In this document: one piece after another, positions 18,732-26,621 of the stretch | Layout: each line of letters opens with the position of its first letter | Position numbering within the stretch: the stretch's first letter is position 1 | DNA from: Flavobacteriales bacterium | GTDB lineage: Bacteria > Bacteroidota > Bacteroidia > Flavobacteriales_F > PHOS-HE28 | Assembly: GCA_019638085.1 (NCBI GenBank) | Contig: JAHBUL010000012.1 | Location: forward strand, 1 to 64,000 | Length of the DNA stretch: 64,000 nt | Direction of reading: 5' to 3' | Notes under the pieces: generated by a model | Told to the model about the DNA's origin: nothing | Seen by the model: the letters and a program-made list of their open reading frames with translations, nothing else | The model's database searches: none | Translations under genes and position numbers: made by a program

Positions 18732-19490
18732 TTATTTCAGCGATTGCACAATGCCCACCACGAGTATGGTGGTGGTTAGCAGTGTGATGATCGGGGCGAT
18801 CTGTTGTAGGACGCCTCGGGCGATCTCCGGGTTTGGTTGCACATAGACAACATCATCCGCCTGCATGACCACATCTGCATATTTGAGATTGGCAATGTCC
18901 GAAAGATCGAACTGCATCACTTTCCGTGTGCTACCCTCGCGGCGGAATAGTTTCACCTTGTGGGCATTGCCACGGCTGGCCATACCGCCCGCCTTGGCCA
19001 ATACCTCCAACATCGTTGTGTTGTTGTTTTCCAAGGACACCACTTTGGCATCGCCTCCACCGCCTGGAAAGACAACGACCCTGCGGTTTCCCACTGCCAG
19101 CAGAACAAAGGGCTTCTGATAGTACTGCGAATATCTTTCCTCCAAAAGGAGTTCCGCCTCTCGGACGGTCAAGCCCGCAACATGCACGGTGCCGATCACG
19201 GGGAGCTTCGCCGTGCCGTCCGGAAGTACAGGGTAATTGAATTGTATCCTATTGGAGGAGACCAAACTGGTTTGGTTCTCGTTGATCAGGTCGATCATCT
19301 TGAAACCATCATTGGAGAACATGCGGAACGTCAGCATGTCGTTCGGCTGGATCTTGAACTCCTGGTCCAATGTATCCGATACGGTATCGAACTGATAGCC
19401 GCGCGGGGTCTTGAACATGATGTCCCGGTTCAGGGTACAACCCGTGAACACGAGAACTGCCAACACCAGCGCGATCGATACCTTCCCCAT
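18732..19490 (-). CDS. Polysaccharide export lipoprotein (Wza-like)
   Basis: 252 residues from the ATG at 19490. The lipobox ends at Cys18 (LVFTGC), so it is an outer-membrane lipoprotein. A poly-export domain (about 40-130: IQPNDMLTFRMFS, PVLPDGTAKLPVIG, VREAELLLEERYSQY) is followed by an SLBB-type domain (VSLENNNTTMLEVLAKAGGM, ADDVVYVQPNP). A C-terminal hydrophobic helix (IITLLTTTILVVGIV) replaces the longer E. coli Wza end. An in-frame ATG at 19520 is rejected because a TACTTTTG promoter box (19508-19515) lies within the extra codons. Seven bases separate the gene from the kinase; the pair forms the export apparatus. Confidence 0.9.
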   Translation of the reverse strand: MGKVSIALVLAVLVFTGCTLNRDIMFKTPRGYQFDTVSDTLDQEFKIQPNDMLTFRMFSNDGFKMIDLINENQTSLVSSNRIQFNYPVLPDGTAKLPVIGTVHVAGLTVREAELLLEERYSQYYQKPFVLLAVGNRRVVVFPGGGGDAKVVSLENNNTTMLEVLAKAGGMASRGNAHKVKLFRREGSTRKVMQFDLSDIANLKYADVVMQADDVVYVQPNPEIARGVLQQIAPIITLLTTTILVVGIVQSLK

Positions 19491-19507
19491 TCCCTTCGGA
19501 TTTCGCG

Positions 19508-19515
19508 CAAAAGTA
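19508..19515 (-). promoter_or_regulatory. Probable -7 box for the wza-wzc part of the operon (TACTTTTG)
   Basis: TAnnTTTG followed by CGCG on the minus strand, 17 bases upstream of the ATG at 19490. It suggests a second, internal promoter for the export genes and settles the start choice. Confidence 0.4.
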
Positions 19516-19536
19516 ACCATTGACGCCGCCCGCCGC

Positions 19537-20763
19537 TCAAGCGATCAACCCCTTATAAAGAGTTGCCATGTCGCTTACCAAGCGCGAGTAGTGGTAACGC
19601 TCGCCCACATGGGGCCATCCGGCAGCGGACATACCGGCGCGCAGGTCACTATCCTCCACCACACGTAAAAGGTTCTCGCCGAAGGCCATCGCATCATTGT
19701 TGCAGCTGAGCAAGCCGGTCACCTCATTCTCCACAACATTCTCGATTCCACCTACCCGAGTACTAACCACTGGTCGGCCAGCCGCTTGGGCCTCGATCAG
19801 GCTTACCGGCGTACCTTCATTGAAGCTGGTCAATACGACCGCATCCACACCGGCATGTACGATGTCGATCTCGTTCACCCAGCTGGTGAAGGTGATGTCG
19901 GCCCGGCCAACCACGGGCTTGCCGTTCACGCCATGACCGAATCCATGTCCATTGAAGCTTTTGGCATGGGCCATGGACAGGCCCAGAGCGGATGCTTGCT
20001 GTTGGATGTGTTCCCGTTCCTCACCATCGCCCACGATAAAGGCGCGGACCTTCTTGCCAGTCCGTTCTTGAACATGCTTCAGGCCTTTTAGGAATAGGGC
20101 GTGGTTCTTCACCGGCACCAAGCGGCCCACGATCCCGATCGCGATCTCGTCGTCGGCCACACCATATACCCGGCGGAACAAGGCGCGTTTTTCGGCTTGG
20201 CCCTCTCGGAATTTGGACAGGTCGAAGCCCAGCGGGATCACTGAGACCTTATCTGCAGAACAGATGCGATGTTCATCCACCAACTCGCTCTTCTGTTTCT
20301 CACTGATGGCAATGATGCGCGACGTACGGTGTGAGAGATAGCGTTCCACACCCTTGAATACCGAAGTGCGTACAGGACCGAAATAACTATGGAACACATG
20401 TCCGTGAAAGGTGTGTACCACAGCCTTGACACCGAGCTCATGAGCAGCCATTCGACCTACCGCACCGGCCTTGGCAGCATGGGTATGTACCACATCGGGC
20501 CTGAAATCCTTGATGATCTTCTTGATCCGCCGATATGCGGAACGATCCCGCCAAGGCGAAACCTCACGACGCATTTCAGGAAGTATCGTCGCTTCGATGC
20601 CCAAGGAGGATAGGATATGTCCACTGCCCTCTTCGTTCTCACCTTCTGGACCGCCTATAAGAAGCGTCTCGAAATCGGATGGGAGGTATCGCGTGAGGTA
20701 GGCTGCGTTGTGCGTGGGGCCACCTAGATTGAAGCGATTGATGATACGGAGGACGCGAGGCAT
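19537..20763 (-). CDS. Glycosyltransferase family 4 protein
   Basis: 408 residues with a GT-B fold. N-terminal motif NRFNLGGPTHNAAYL and HTHAAKAGAVGRMAAHELG lie in the acceptor domain. The C-terminal donor domain has VGRLVPVKNHALFLKGL and the family E-x7-E signature in SFNEGTPVSLIEAQAAGRPVVST. It builds a glycosidic bond in the polysaccharide repeat at the cytoplasmic membrane; the sugar is not predictable. The ATG at 20763 (MPRVLRIINRF) is taken because the longer frame only adds residues overlapping asnB. It sits 38 bases after asnB and about 46 before the wza-like gene. Confidence 0.9.
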   Translation of the reverse strand: MPRVLRIINRFNLGGPTHNAAYLTRYLPSDFETLLIGGPEGENEEGSGHILSSLGIEATILPEMRREVSPWRDRSAYRRIKKIIKDFRPDVVHTHAAKAGAVGRMAAHELGVKAVVHTFHGHVFHSYFGPVRTSVFKGVERYLSHRTSRIIAISEKQKSELVDEHRICSADKVSVIPLGFDLSKFREGQAEKRALFRRVYGVADDEIAIGIVGRLVPVKNHALFLKGLKHVQERTGKKVRAFIVGDGEEREHIQQQASALGLSMAHAKSFNGHGFGHGVNGKPVVGRADITFTSWVNEIDIVHAGVDAVVLTSFNEGTPVSLIEAQAAGRPVVSTRVGGIENVVENEVTGLLSCNNDAMAFGENLLRVVEDSDLRAGMSAAGWPHVGERYHYSRLVSDMATLYKGLIA

Positions 20764-20801
20764 GGGTTGGGACGGGACGAAAGTAGGTGTTCCGCAGCGG
20801 A

Positions 20802-22676
20802 CTAGTTCCAATGGGATCTCCACCACGATACATAGACGAGCAAAGCATGGACGGTTGCCTGCGAATGGCCGGTATTTGCTGAACGCAGCTGCCGCACGGC
20901 GATCGCCACCCGCTCCTTGTCCAAACCGGCTTCGGTGACGAGGTCCGGAGCAAGAAGCTCATCCACCAAGTGCTGCAAGGGGCCTCGGAGCAGGGCTGAA
21001 AGCGGTACCTCAAATCCTTTTTTCGAGCGCGACATTACCGTGCTGGGGACCAGATCTCCGAAAGCTTCCCGGAGAATGTGCTTTCCCGAACCCTTCCTGA
21101 GTTTCTCCTCTGGTGCAAGGCTGAAGGCCAATTCCACCACACGACGGTCCAGGAATGGGGTGCGCACCTCCAGGCCGTGGGCCATACTGGTGAGGTCCAC
21201 TTTATACAACATGTCGTTGGGCAGTGTGGAGGCTACGTCTGCAAGCAGTACCGCGTTCATTCCGGGCAGTTGTCGGAAGGACTCCATGAGCCGCTCGTCA
21301 CGTTTCTTCAGATCATCGGCCCTATTCGGTCCGGATACCAGCACATTCGCCTCTTCCGGTGGAATGAATGCGGCCAGTTGCAGGAAGCGATGTCCTGCAT
21401 CGGTACTGCTCATTCGTGCAAACCGGTCCAATTGTCTTACCCGGTCCTGTACGAGGCTGTTGCGGCTACGCGGAAGCATGCGCCACAACGGAGCGAGCAA
21501 GGCAACGGCTTTCTCCGCAGCTCCGGGATCGCGCCAACGGAGTTCGGCCTGGTGCTTCCGATATCCGCCGAAGACCTCATCCGCGCCATCACCGCTCAAC
21601 GCCACGGTCACTTGGCGGCGTGTGCGCTCGCACAGGAGAAAGGAGGGCAGGGCGGAGCTGTCAGCGAACGGCTCATCCAGTGCCTTCAGCATCCGTATGT
21701 AGCCATCCGCCAATTCTTCCCGGCCTATTTTGAAGGTACTGTGTTCACTGCCGATATGCCGCGCTACTTCTTCCGCATAGCGGGTCTCATCAAAAAAGGG
21801 GTCGTCCGAATAGCCTATGCTGAAGGTGTGCAGATGCTTATGGTGCCGTGCTGCCAACGCACTTACAATACTGCTGTCCACGCCACCGCTGAGGAAGGCC
21901 CCAACCGGAACGTCCGAAATGAGTCGTAAGCGGACTGCATCTTCCATTAGTTCGCGCAGCTTTCTCCGCGGATCTGCAGGGCGTGCAACCTTCGAACTGG
22001 CTTGCACCAGATCGTACCAACGCTGCTCCGTAACTCCATCGGCATCCACCAAGAGCGAATGGCCGGGCCTCAGCTTATGAGCACCCATAAGCGCACTGTA
22101 TGGCGCGGGAATGAAGAGGTAGGTGAAGAACTGGCGAAGTGAGAGGAGATCCGGTTGCGTGCCAGCTCCCAAGGCCACAAGGGCGCGTAACTCACTCCCG
22201 AAGAGGAAACGACCGTCCACTTCAGCCCAATGCAGCGGTTTTATTCCGAAGCGATCGCGGGCCAAGAACAGCGTGTCCTTCTCGGCATCATGGATCGCCA
22301 TGGCGAAGAAGCCGTTCAGATCATGCAGAAAATCCGGCCCTTTCAATGTGTAGAGGCGGAGTACCACCTCGGTATCGGTGCCACTCCGGAACTGATGTCC
22401 CTCTGCTTCAAGGGTGGCGCGGAGTTCCTGGAAGTTGAAGACCTCACCATTGAAAACGATGGTATGCCTGCCGTCCTGGTCGGTAAAGGGCTGGTGCCCC
22501 GCATCCGATGTATCGATGATGCTGAGCCTGCGATGCCCCAGTACCGCGCTCCCTTGTACATAACGGCCCTCGTCGTCGGGTCCGCGATGCGCCAAACATT
22601 GCAAGGCCGAGCCGATCCGCTCCCCGGTGACCGGCTGCCCGGTATCAAGCTGGAAGGAGCCGGCTATTCCACACAT
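20802..22676 (-). CDS. asnB: Asparagine synthase (glutamine-hydrolysing) family
   Basis: 624 residues. The start at 22676 leaves MCGIAGSF, exposing Cys2 as the glutaminase nucleophile after Met removal; the longer frame (22688) would bury it. Motifs: LAHRGPDDEG, RLSIIDTSDAGHQP and FNGEVFN in the class II amidotransferase domain, and the PP-loop FLSGGVDSS near residue 245 in the synthetase domain. Length and motifs fit AsnB. Its place at the head of an exopolysaccharide operon matches the AsnB-like enzymes often found in O-antigen and capsule clusters, which may amidate sugar acids rather than aspartate. The sequence alone does not decide between these. Confidence 0.93.
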   Translation of the reverse strand: MCGIAGSFQLDTGQPVTGERIGSALQCLAHRGPDDEGRYVQGSAVLGHRRLSIIDTSDAGHQPFTDQDGRHTIVFNGEVFNFQELRATLEAEGHQFRSGTDTEVVLRLYTLKGPDFLHDLNGFFAMAIHDAEKDTLFLARDRFGIKPLHWAEVDGRFLFGSELRALVALGAGTQPDLLSLRQFFTYLFIPAPYSALMGAHKLRPGHSLLVDADGVTEQRWYDLVQASSKVARPADPRRKLRELMEDAVRLRLISDVPVGAFLSGGVDSSIVSALAARHHKHLHTFSIGYSDDPFFDETRYAEEVARHIGSEHSTFKIGREELADGYIRMLKALDEPFADSSALPSFLLCERTRRQVTVALSGDGADEVFGGYRKHQAELRWRDPGAAEKAVALLAPLWRMLPRSRNSLVQDRVRQLDRFARMSSTDAGHRFLQLAAFIPPEEANVLVSGPNRADDLKKRDERLMESFRQLPGMNAVLLADVASTLPNDMLYKVDLTSMAHGLEVRTPFLDRRVVELAFSLAPEEKLRKGSGKHILREAFGDLVPSTVMSRSKKGFEVPLSALLRGPLQHLVDELLAPDLVTEAGLDKERVAIAVRQLRSANTGHSQATVHALLVYVSWWRSHWN

Positions 22677-22714
22677 CCTGCTATCCACCCTTTGGGGCGA
22701 ATGTTCTTGCGCCC

Positions 22715-24103
22715 CTACAGGTGGATCACTTCACCGTATGCCGCCGCTGCCGCCTCCATGATGGCTTCACTCATGGTGGGGTGGGGGTGTACCGTTTTGA
22801 TGATCTCGTGTCCGGTGGTCTCCAGCTTGCGCATGGCCACGCATTCGGCGATCATCTCGGTCACGTTCATTCCGATCATGTGGGCGCCCAGCAATTCTCC
22901 GTACTTGGCATCGAAGATCAGCTTCACAAAACCGTCCTTGGCCCCGGCGGCGCTGGCCTTTCCGCTGGCGCTGAAGGGGAACTTGCCGATCTTCAGCTCA
23001 TAGCCCTTTTCCTTGGCAGCCTTCTCGGTATAGCCCACGCTGGCGACCTCCGGTGAACAATACGTGCAGCCGGGGATGTTGTTGTAATCCAGCGTTTCCG
23101 GATTCTTGCCCGCGATCTTTTCCACGCAGATGATGCCCTCCGCACTGGCCACGTGGGCAAGCGCTTGACCGGGGGTCACATCACCGATGGCATAGTATCC
23201 GGGGATGTTAGTGGCGCTGAAGCCATCCACGGTGATCTTGCCCTTGTCGGTCACGATGCCCACTTCCTCCAGACCGATGCCTTCAATATTGCAGGCGATG
23301 CCCACCGCGCTCAGCACGATGTCGCACTCGATGGTCTGCTCGCCCTTCGGCGTTTTTACGGTGACCTTACAGCCCTTGCCGCTCGTGTCCACCTTGGTCA
23401 CTTCGCTGGAGGTCATCACATCGATGCCCTGCTTCTTGAAGCTCCGCTCCAGTTGCTTGCTCACCTCTTCATCCTCCACGGGTACCACATTGGGAAGGAA
23501 TTCCACCAGGGTGACCTTCGTTCCCAACGCATTGTAGAAGTACGCGAACTCACTGCCGATCGCGCCGCTTCCCACCACCACCATGCTCTTCGGCTGGGCG
23601 GGTAATGACATCGCCTCACGATAGCCGATCACCTTTTTGCCGTCCTGTTTCAAGTTGGGTAGTTCGCGGCTGCGTGCACCCGTGGCAATGATGATGTGCT
23701 TTCCCTCAAGCGTCTGCTTCTTCCCATCTGCGCCGGTCACTTCCAGCTTTTTTCCGGGCTTTAGCACACCGGTGCCCATAACCACGTCGATCTTGTTCTT
23801 CTTCATCAGGAATTGCACGCCGCTGCTCATTCCCTTGGCCACGTCACGGCTGCGCTGCACAACGCCCTTGAAATCCACCTTCGCTTCACTCACGGTGATC
23901 CCGTAGTCCTTCGCATGGTTGATGTACTCGAACACGTTGGCGCTCTTCAGCAGGGCCTTTGTGGGGATACAGCCCCAGTTCAGGCAGATGCCGCCGAGGG
24001 CTTCCTTTTCAACGATGGCCGTCTTAAGGCCCAGTTGGCTGGCACGGATGGCGGCCACATAGCCGCCGGGGCCGCTGCCGAGAACGATCAGATCATAGGT
24101 CAT
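22715..24103 (-). CDS. lpdA: Dihydrolipoyl dehydrogenase (E3)
   Basis: 462 residues. This FAD enzyme reoxidises dihydrolipoamide of the 2-oxo acid dehydrogenase and glycine cleavage complexes using NAD+. Motifs: FAD-binding GSGPGGYVAA, redox disulfide Cys40/Cys45 in GGICLNWGCIPTKALL, NAD-binding VVVGSGAIGSEFAYF, second FAD motif GYYAIGDVTPGQALAHVASAEG, and the C-terminal catalytic His-Glu in HPHPTMSEAI. The ATG at 24103 (MTYDLIVLG) is used; two extra codons upstream would begin at TTG. A TACCTTCGCGCC element upstream suggests its own promoter. No E1 or E2 gene is nearby. Confidence 0.96.
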   Translation of the reverse strand: MTYDLIVLGSGPGGYVAAIRASQLGLKTAIVEKEALGGICLNWGCIPTKALLKSANVFEYINHAKDYGITVSEAKVDFKGVVQRSRDVAKGMSSGVQFLMKKNKIDVVMGTGVLKPGKKLEVTGADGKKQTLEGKHIIIATGARSRELPNLKQDGKKVIGYREAMSLPAQPKSMVVVGSGAIGSEFAYFYNALGTKVTLVEFLPNVVPVEDEEVSKQLERSFKKQGIDVMTSSEVTKVDTSGKGCKVTVKTPKGEQTIECDIVLSAVGIACNIEGIGLEEVGIVTDKGKITVDGFSATNIPGYYAIGDVTPGQALAHVASAEGIICVEKIAGKNPETLDYNNIPGCTYCSPEVASVGYTEKAAKEKGYELKIGKFPFSASGKASAAGAKDGFVKLIFDAKYGELLGAHMIGMNVTEMIAECVAMRKLETTGHEIIKTVHPHPTMSEAIMEAAAAAYGEVIHL

Positions 24104-24174
24104 CTTCAAAGGATAGGATTTTGTTGGTCAGGGATCCCGATGGAATGTAAATGGCACCCGTAGGGACTGCGGCG

Positions 24175-24182
24175 CGAAGGTA
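24175..24182 (-). promoter_or_regulatory. Probable -7 box for lpdA (TACCTTCG, followed by CGCC)
   Basis: TAnnTTYG element on the minus strand, about 70 bases upstream of the lpdA ATG. It is extended by the CGCC seen at many starts in this window. Confidence 0.4.
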
Positions 24183-24215
24183 TGCCGATGGTTGGAAAAG
24201 CCATGGTCAGTCCGG

Positions 24216-24563
24216 TCAGGTGTTCCGAAGAACGCCCCAACCGAGGATCGCCACGGCCCAGATGAGTACAACGAGATTGTAGGACGACAGGGGGCGAACA
24301 GCCTTGAGGAGCCTGCCCCAAGCCACATGTAGCGCGAGGAACGGAATGCTCACGACCAACAATGCATTATAACCGAAAGCCGCACCGATATGGCCATGCA
24401 GTAGCTCATGTATAGCGCGTTGGGATCCACAGCCCGGGCAAAGCAGGCCGGTGAGGCTGCGGAACGGGCATGCAGGAAAGCCCCCCGCGCTGGGGTTGAA
24501 TAAGTACAACACGACCACGGCCCCTGCCAGAACTGGCAGCACCGCCCATTGCCAACGAAGCAT
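24216..24563 (-). CDS. DUF2752 family membrane protein
   Basis: 115 residues with three predicted membrane helices. The DUF2752 hallmark is present: CPFRSLTGLLCPGCGSQRA (residues about 32-50), with paired cysteines and GSQRA, followed by HELLHGH. The function of the family is unknown. The gene begins 18 bases downstream of the CD225-family gene on the same strand and is probably co-transcribed with it. Confidence 0.87.
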   Translation of the reverse strand: MLRWQWAVLPVLAGAVVVLYLFNPSAGGFPACPFRSLTGLLCPGCGSQRAIHELLHGHIGAAFGYNALLVVSIPFLALHVAWGRLLKAVRPLSSYNLVVLIWAVAILGWGVLRNT

Positions 24564-24581
24564 GCTCCCCTTGGAACTCGG

Positions 24582-24869
24582 TCACATGCCCATGCCCATG
24601 CCCAAGCCGGCCATGCCGAAGACGAACACCATCAGGATGTAGATCACTACGCCGGCGAGCCCTACGAAGAAACCGATCTTGGTCCATTTGGAGGCATCCG
24701 CACTGGCGCGTTCCGCTCCTGCGATGTCACCCGAATCAAACTTGGAATTCACGTTGGCAGCGTTGATGATACCAACGATGCCGAACGGAAGGCAGCAGAA
24801 GATGGTAACAAGAATGGATTCCACGAGCCAGTTCTTGGGTCGTGCGGAAGTAGGAGTGATCGTATCCAT
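24582..24869 (-). CDS. CD225/dispanin family small membrane protein
   Basis: 95 residues. Domain order: short soluble N-terminus, hydrophobic segment WLVESILVTIFCCLPFGIVG, conserved loop INAANVNSKFDSGDIAGAE, then a second helix ending in a Gly-Met run (GLGMGMGM). This is the CD225 layout also found in eukaryotic IFITM proteins, where it affects membrane curvature and fusion; the bacterial role is unknown. The frame stays open for over 200 further codons upstream, but those lie antisense to the next gene; the ATG at 24869 gives the family's usual size. Confidence 0.85.
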   Translation of the reverse strand: MDTITPTSARPKNWLVESILVTIFCCLPFGIVGIINAANVNSKFDSGDIAGAERASADASKWTKIGFFVGLAGVVIYILMVFVFGMAGLGMGMGM

Positions 24870-24996
24870 GGTGGGATTGTTTAAGGCAAGTGTAATGGAA
24901 ATCCTGGATCGAACAACGGGATGTCGAAAACTGTGTACTTTCCGTGAGCATCGTTCGCCCAGGCCAATAGCTTCGTACCGAAAAACATACCTGACC

Positions 24997-25503
24997 ATGA
25001 ACGATATCAACGCCATTCCACCTCCTGTAGCTACGCCGCGCCCCACGCTATTGACGGTGATCTGCATTATAGCATTCATCCTAGGGGCATGGGGCATATT
25101 CAGTGGGGTCAGGACCATTACCCAAGATCCCATCGAGGTAATGGCAAAGGCGCAGGCCGACATGGAGCAGGCCCGGGCTGATCTGGGTGATAACGCGGAG
25201 GGCATGGCAGGTCGGTTCTTGGATTCGGCCATGGAGGTCACTGAAAAGGCCGTTGCTAATGCAGTCCCCATCGGCGTTGCCGGGATCATTCTGGCATTGA
25301 TAAGCCTTCTTGGAGTTTGGCAAATGTGGAACATGCGAAAGAGCGGGTTCTGGCTGTATCTCCTGGCAGCCGTGGGAGGACTGATCGTTCCGCTTGTTTT
25401 TCTGGGTGGAAGCATCCTCGCGATACTGTCCGTTGGCATTGGCGGATTTATTTCGCTGGTCTTCATCATCTTATTCGCCGTGAACCTCAAGTACATGCAT
25501 TAA
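24997..25503 (+). CDS. Four-helix membrane protein, tandem paralogue 1
   Basis: 168 residues, family not recognised. Hydrophobic segments lie near residues 20-40, 92-110, 121-140 and 143-165, with a charged soluble loop (about 45-85, AKAQADMEQARADLGDNAEG) between the first two. It resembles the following gene: RPTLLTVICIIAFILG corresponds to RPRMLTWLCVASFINQG, and QMWNMRKSGFWLYLLAAVGGLIVP to RMWHGWKDGFHIYTSAQLLGMLIP. The pair therefore arose by duplication. The ATG at 24997 is chosen because earlier codons of the open frame run through the divergent CD225 promoter region. A hairpin terminator follows directly. Confidence 0.75.
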   Translation: MNDINAIPPPVATPRPTLLTVICIIAFILGAWGIFSGVRTITQDPIEVMAKAQADMEQARADLGDNAEGMAGRFLDSAMEVTEKAVANAVPIGVAGIILALISLLGVWQMWNMRKSGFWLYLLAAVGGLIVPLVFLGGSILAILSVGIGGFISLVFIILFAVNLKYMH

Positions 25504-25522
25504 GTGAGATTTACTTGCACGG

Positions 25523-25553
25523 AAAAGCCCCGGCAGTGTCGGGGGCTTTTTGT
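25523..25553 (+). terminator. Rho-independent terminator
   Basis: AAAAGCCCC, an 8-10 base loop, then GGGGGCTTTTT. A strong GC stem with flanking A and T runs lies between the two paralogous membrane-protein genes, so they can be transcribed separately. Confidence 0.8.
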
Positions 25554-25564
25554 TGCTTAGCACC

Positions 25565-26044
25565 GTGGAACAAGATCAGAACGTGACGACGGTGAAAACC
25601 CGGCCACGCATGCTCACGTGGCTCTGTGTGGCCAGCTTCATCAATCAAGGAGTGGTGTTCCCACTGTACTTGATGGGTATGCTCGTGGCCTATGTCCTGC
25701 GTGATTCAACCACCGAGGAGCTTCATGAAATGGTGGAGAAGACCTACGCGGTCTTCATCCAACCTGATCAGCGCGAGCAAATGATCACCTACTTGAAAAT
25801 GCTCCAAGTACACGGTGTCGCATTGATGGGTGTTTTTGCCCTCCGCACCTTGGCCCGTTTCATCGGAACCTTCCGCATGTGGCATGGTTGGAAGGACGGT
25901 TTTCACATTTACACCAGTGCCCAGCTGCTTGGGATGCTCATTCCCATCCTCATCGCAGGCCCCATCACCATCAACTTCGTGGGTTTCATCCTTGCGATCA
26001 ATTGGTGCTACCTCTATTTCATCCACCGCAAGGCATTGAAATAG
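25565..26044 (+). CDS. Four-helix membrane protein, tandem paralogue 2
   Basis: 159 residues from a GTG start; an ATG at 25610 is an alternative, giving 144 residues. Four hydrophobic segments with a polar loop between the first two, as in the preceding gene. Shared features are the RPRMLTWLC start, a loop rich in E/D, R-MW-G-KDGF, a helix with LGMLIPIL, and a last helix ending in a basic tail (YFIHRKALK). Function unknown. It is convergent with the RidA gene, whose stop is 40 bases away. Start choice is uncertain because the frame is open back into the terminator. Confidence 0.7.
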   Translation: MEQDQNVTTVKTRPRMLTWLCVASFINQGVVFPLYLMGMLVAYVLRDSTTEELHEMVEKTYAVFIQPDQREQMITYLKMLQVHGVALMGVFALRTLARFIGTFRMWHGWKDGFHIYTSAQLLGMLIPILIAGPITINFVGFILAINWCYLYFIHRKALK

Positions 26045-26084
26045 GGCGCAAGTGCTCAAGGCACAGCTCCGGGATCCTGAATGA

Positions 26085-26462
26085 TCACCGCATGGCGATC
26101 CCGCTGATCTCCACGTTCACGCCACGCGGAAGGCCAGCTACACCAACCGCTTCACGAGCCGGGGGGGCATCGTTGAAATAGGTGCCATACACGTCGTTCA
26201 CTGCGGCATAATGATCCATGCTGCTCATGAAGATGGTGCATTTCACCAAGTGCTCGAAGCCAAGCCCTGCCGCTTGCAGTAACAGGCCCATGTTCTCCAT
26301 TACCTGCCTCGTTTCCGCTGCGATACTGGACATCTGTAGTTCACCCGTATCGCCCACCAAGGCGATCTGGCCGCTCAGGAAGACCATGCCGTTCGCTTCG
26401 ATAGCGGGGGAGTAAGGTGCGAGCGGTTTCGCTCCACCGACTGGGAAAATGGGCTTTTTCAT
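26085..26462 (-). CDS. RidA/YjgF family enamine/imine deaminase
   Basis: 125 residues, the standard size. RidA hydrolyses reactive enamines and imines formed by PLP enzymes such as threonine dehydratase. Motifs: PYSPAIEANGMVFLSGQIAL, the R-containing active-site strand PPAREAVGVAGLPRGVNVEI with the catalytic Arg, and the C-terminal GIA. It forms a trimer in characterised relatives. Single-gene unit; its upstream region is the GATCAG-word intergenic stretch. Confidence 0.93.
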   Translation of the reverse strand: MKKPIFPVGGAKPLAPYSPAIEANGMVFLSGQIALVGDTGELQMSSIAAETRQVMENMGLLLQAAGLGFEHLVKCTIFMSSMDHYAAVNDVYGTYFNDAPPAREAVGVAGLPRGVNVEISGIAMR

Positions 26463-26480
26463 GAGGCAAAGATCGGGATG

Positions 26481-26585
26481 GATCAGGCGATCAGAAAATT
26501 GGATGATCAGAAAATGCTTGGCCTGCTCATTCGGCAGAAAGGCGGGACAAGGACATCGCCGATACCGTCATCTGCTCATCTGATC
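26481..26585. repeat. Intergenic stretch made of repeated GATCAG words with inverted partner
   Basis: GATCAG occurs at 26481, 26489 and 26505. The 11-mer GATCAGAAAAT is perfectly repeated (26489 and 26505). The inverted form CTGATC is at 26580, preceded by CATCTGCTCAT. It fills the divergent gap between the RidA gene and surE. Confidence 0.5.
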
Positions 26586-26606
26586 CTATAGTCCTGAGCG
26601 CCCTCT

Positions 26607-26614
26607 TAGCTTTG
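26607..26614 (+). promoter_or_regulatory. Probable -7 box for surE (TAGCTTTG)
   Basis: TAnnTTTG followed by GCGCC, with the surE ATG only 7 bases after it, so the mRNA is probably leaderless or nearly so. Confidence 0.45.
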
Positions 26615-26621
26615 GCGCCGC

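Noticed and set aside
22694-22715. Terminator between asnB and lpdA (GGGGCG / CGCCCC)
   Set aside because: The stem is only 6 bp with a 10-base loop and no U-run, and it overlaps the lpdA stop and a -7-like AACATTCG; evidence is too weak.
24582-25496. A 304-residue minus-strand protein extending the CD225 gene upstream
   Set aside because: The added part is exactly antisense to the plus-strand membrane-protein gene at 24997-25503 and has no membrane or family pattern of its own; the CD225 domain starts at 24869.
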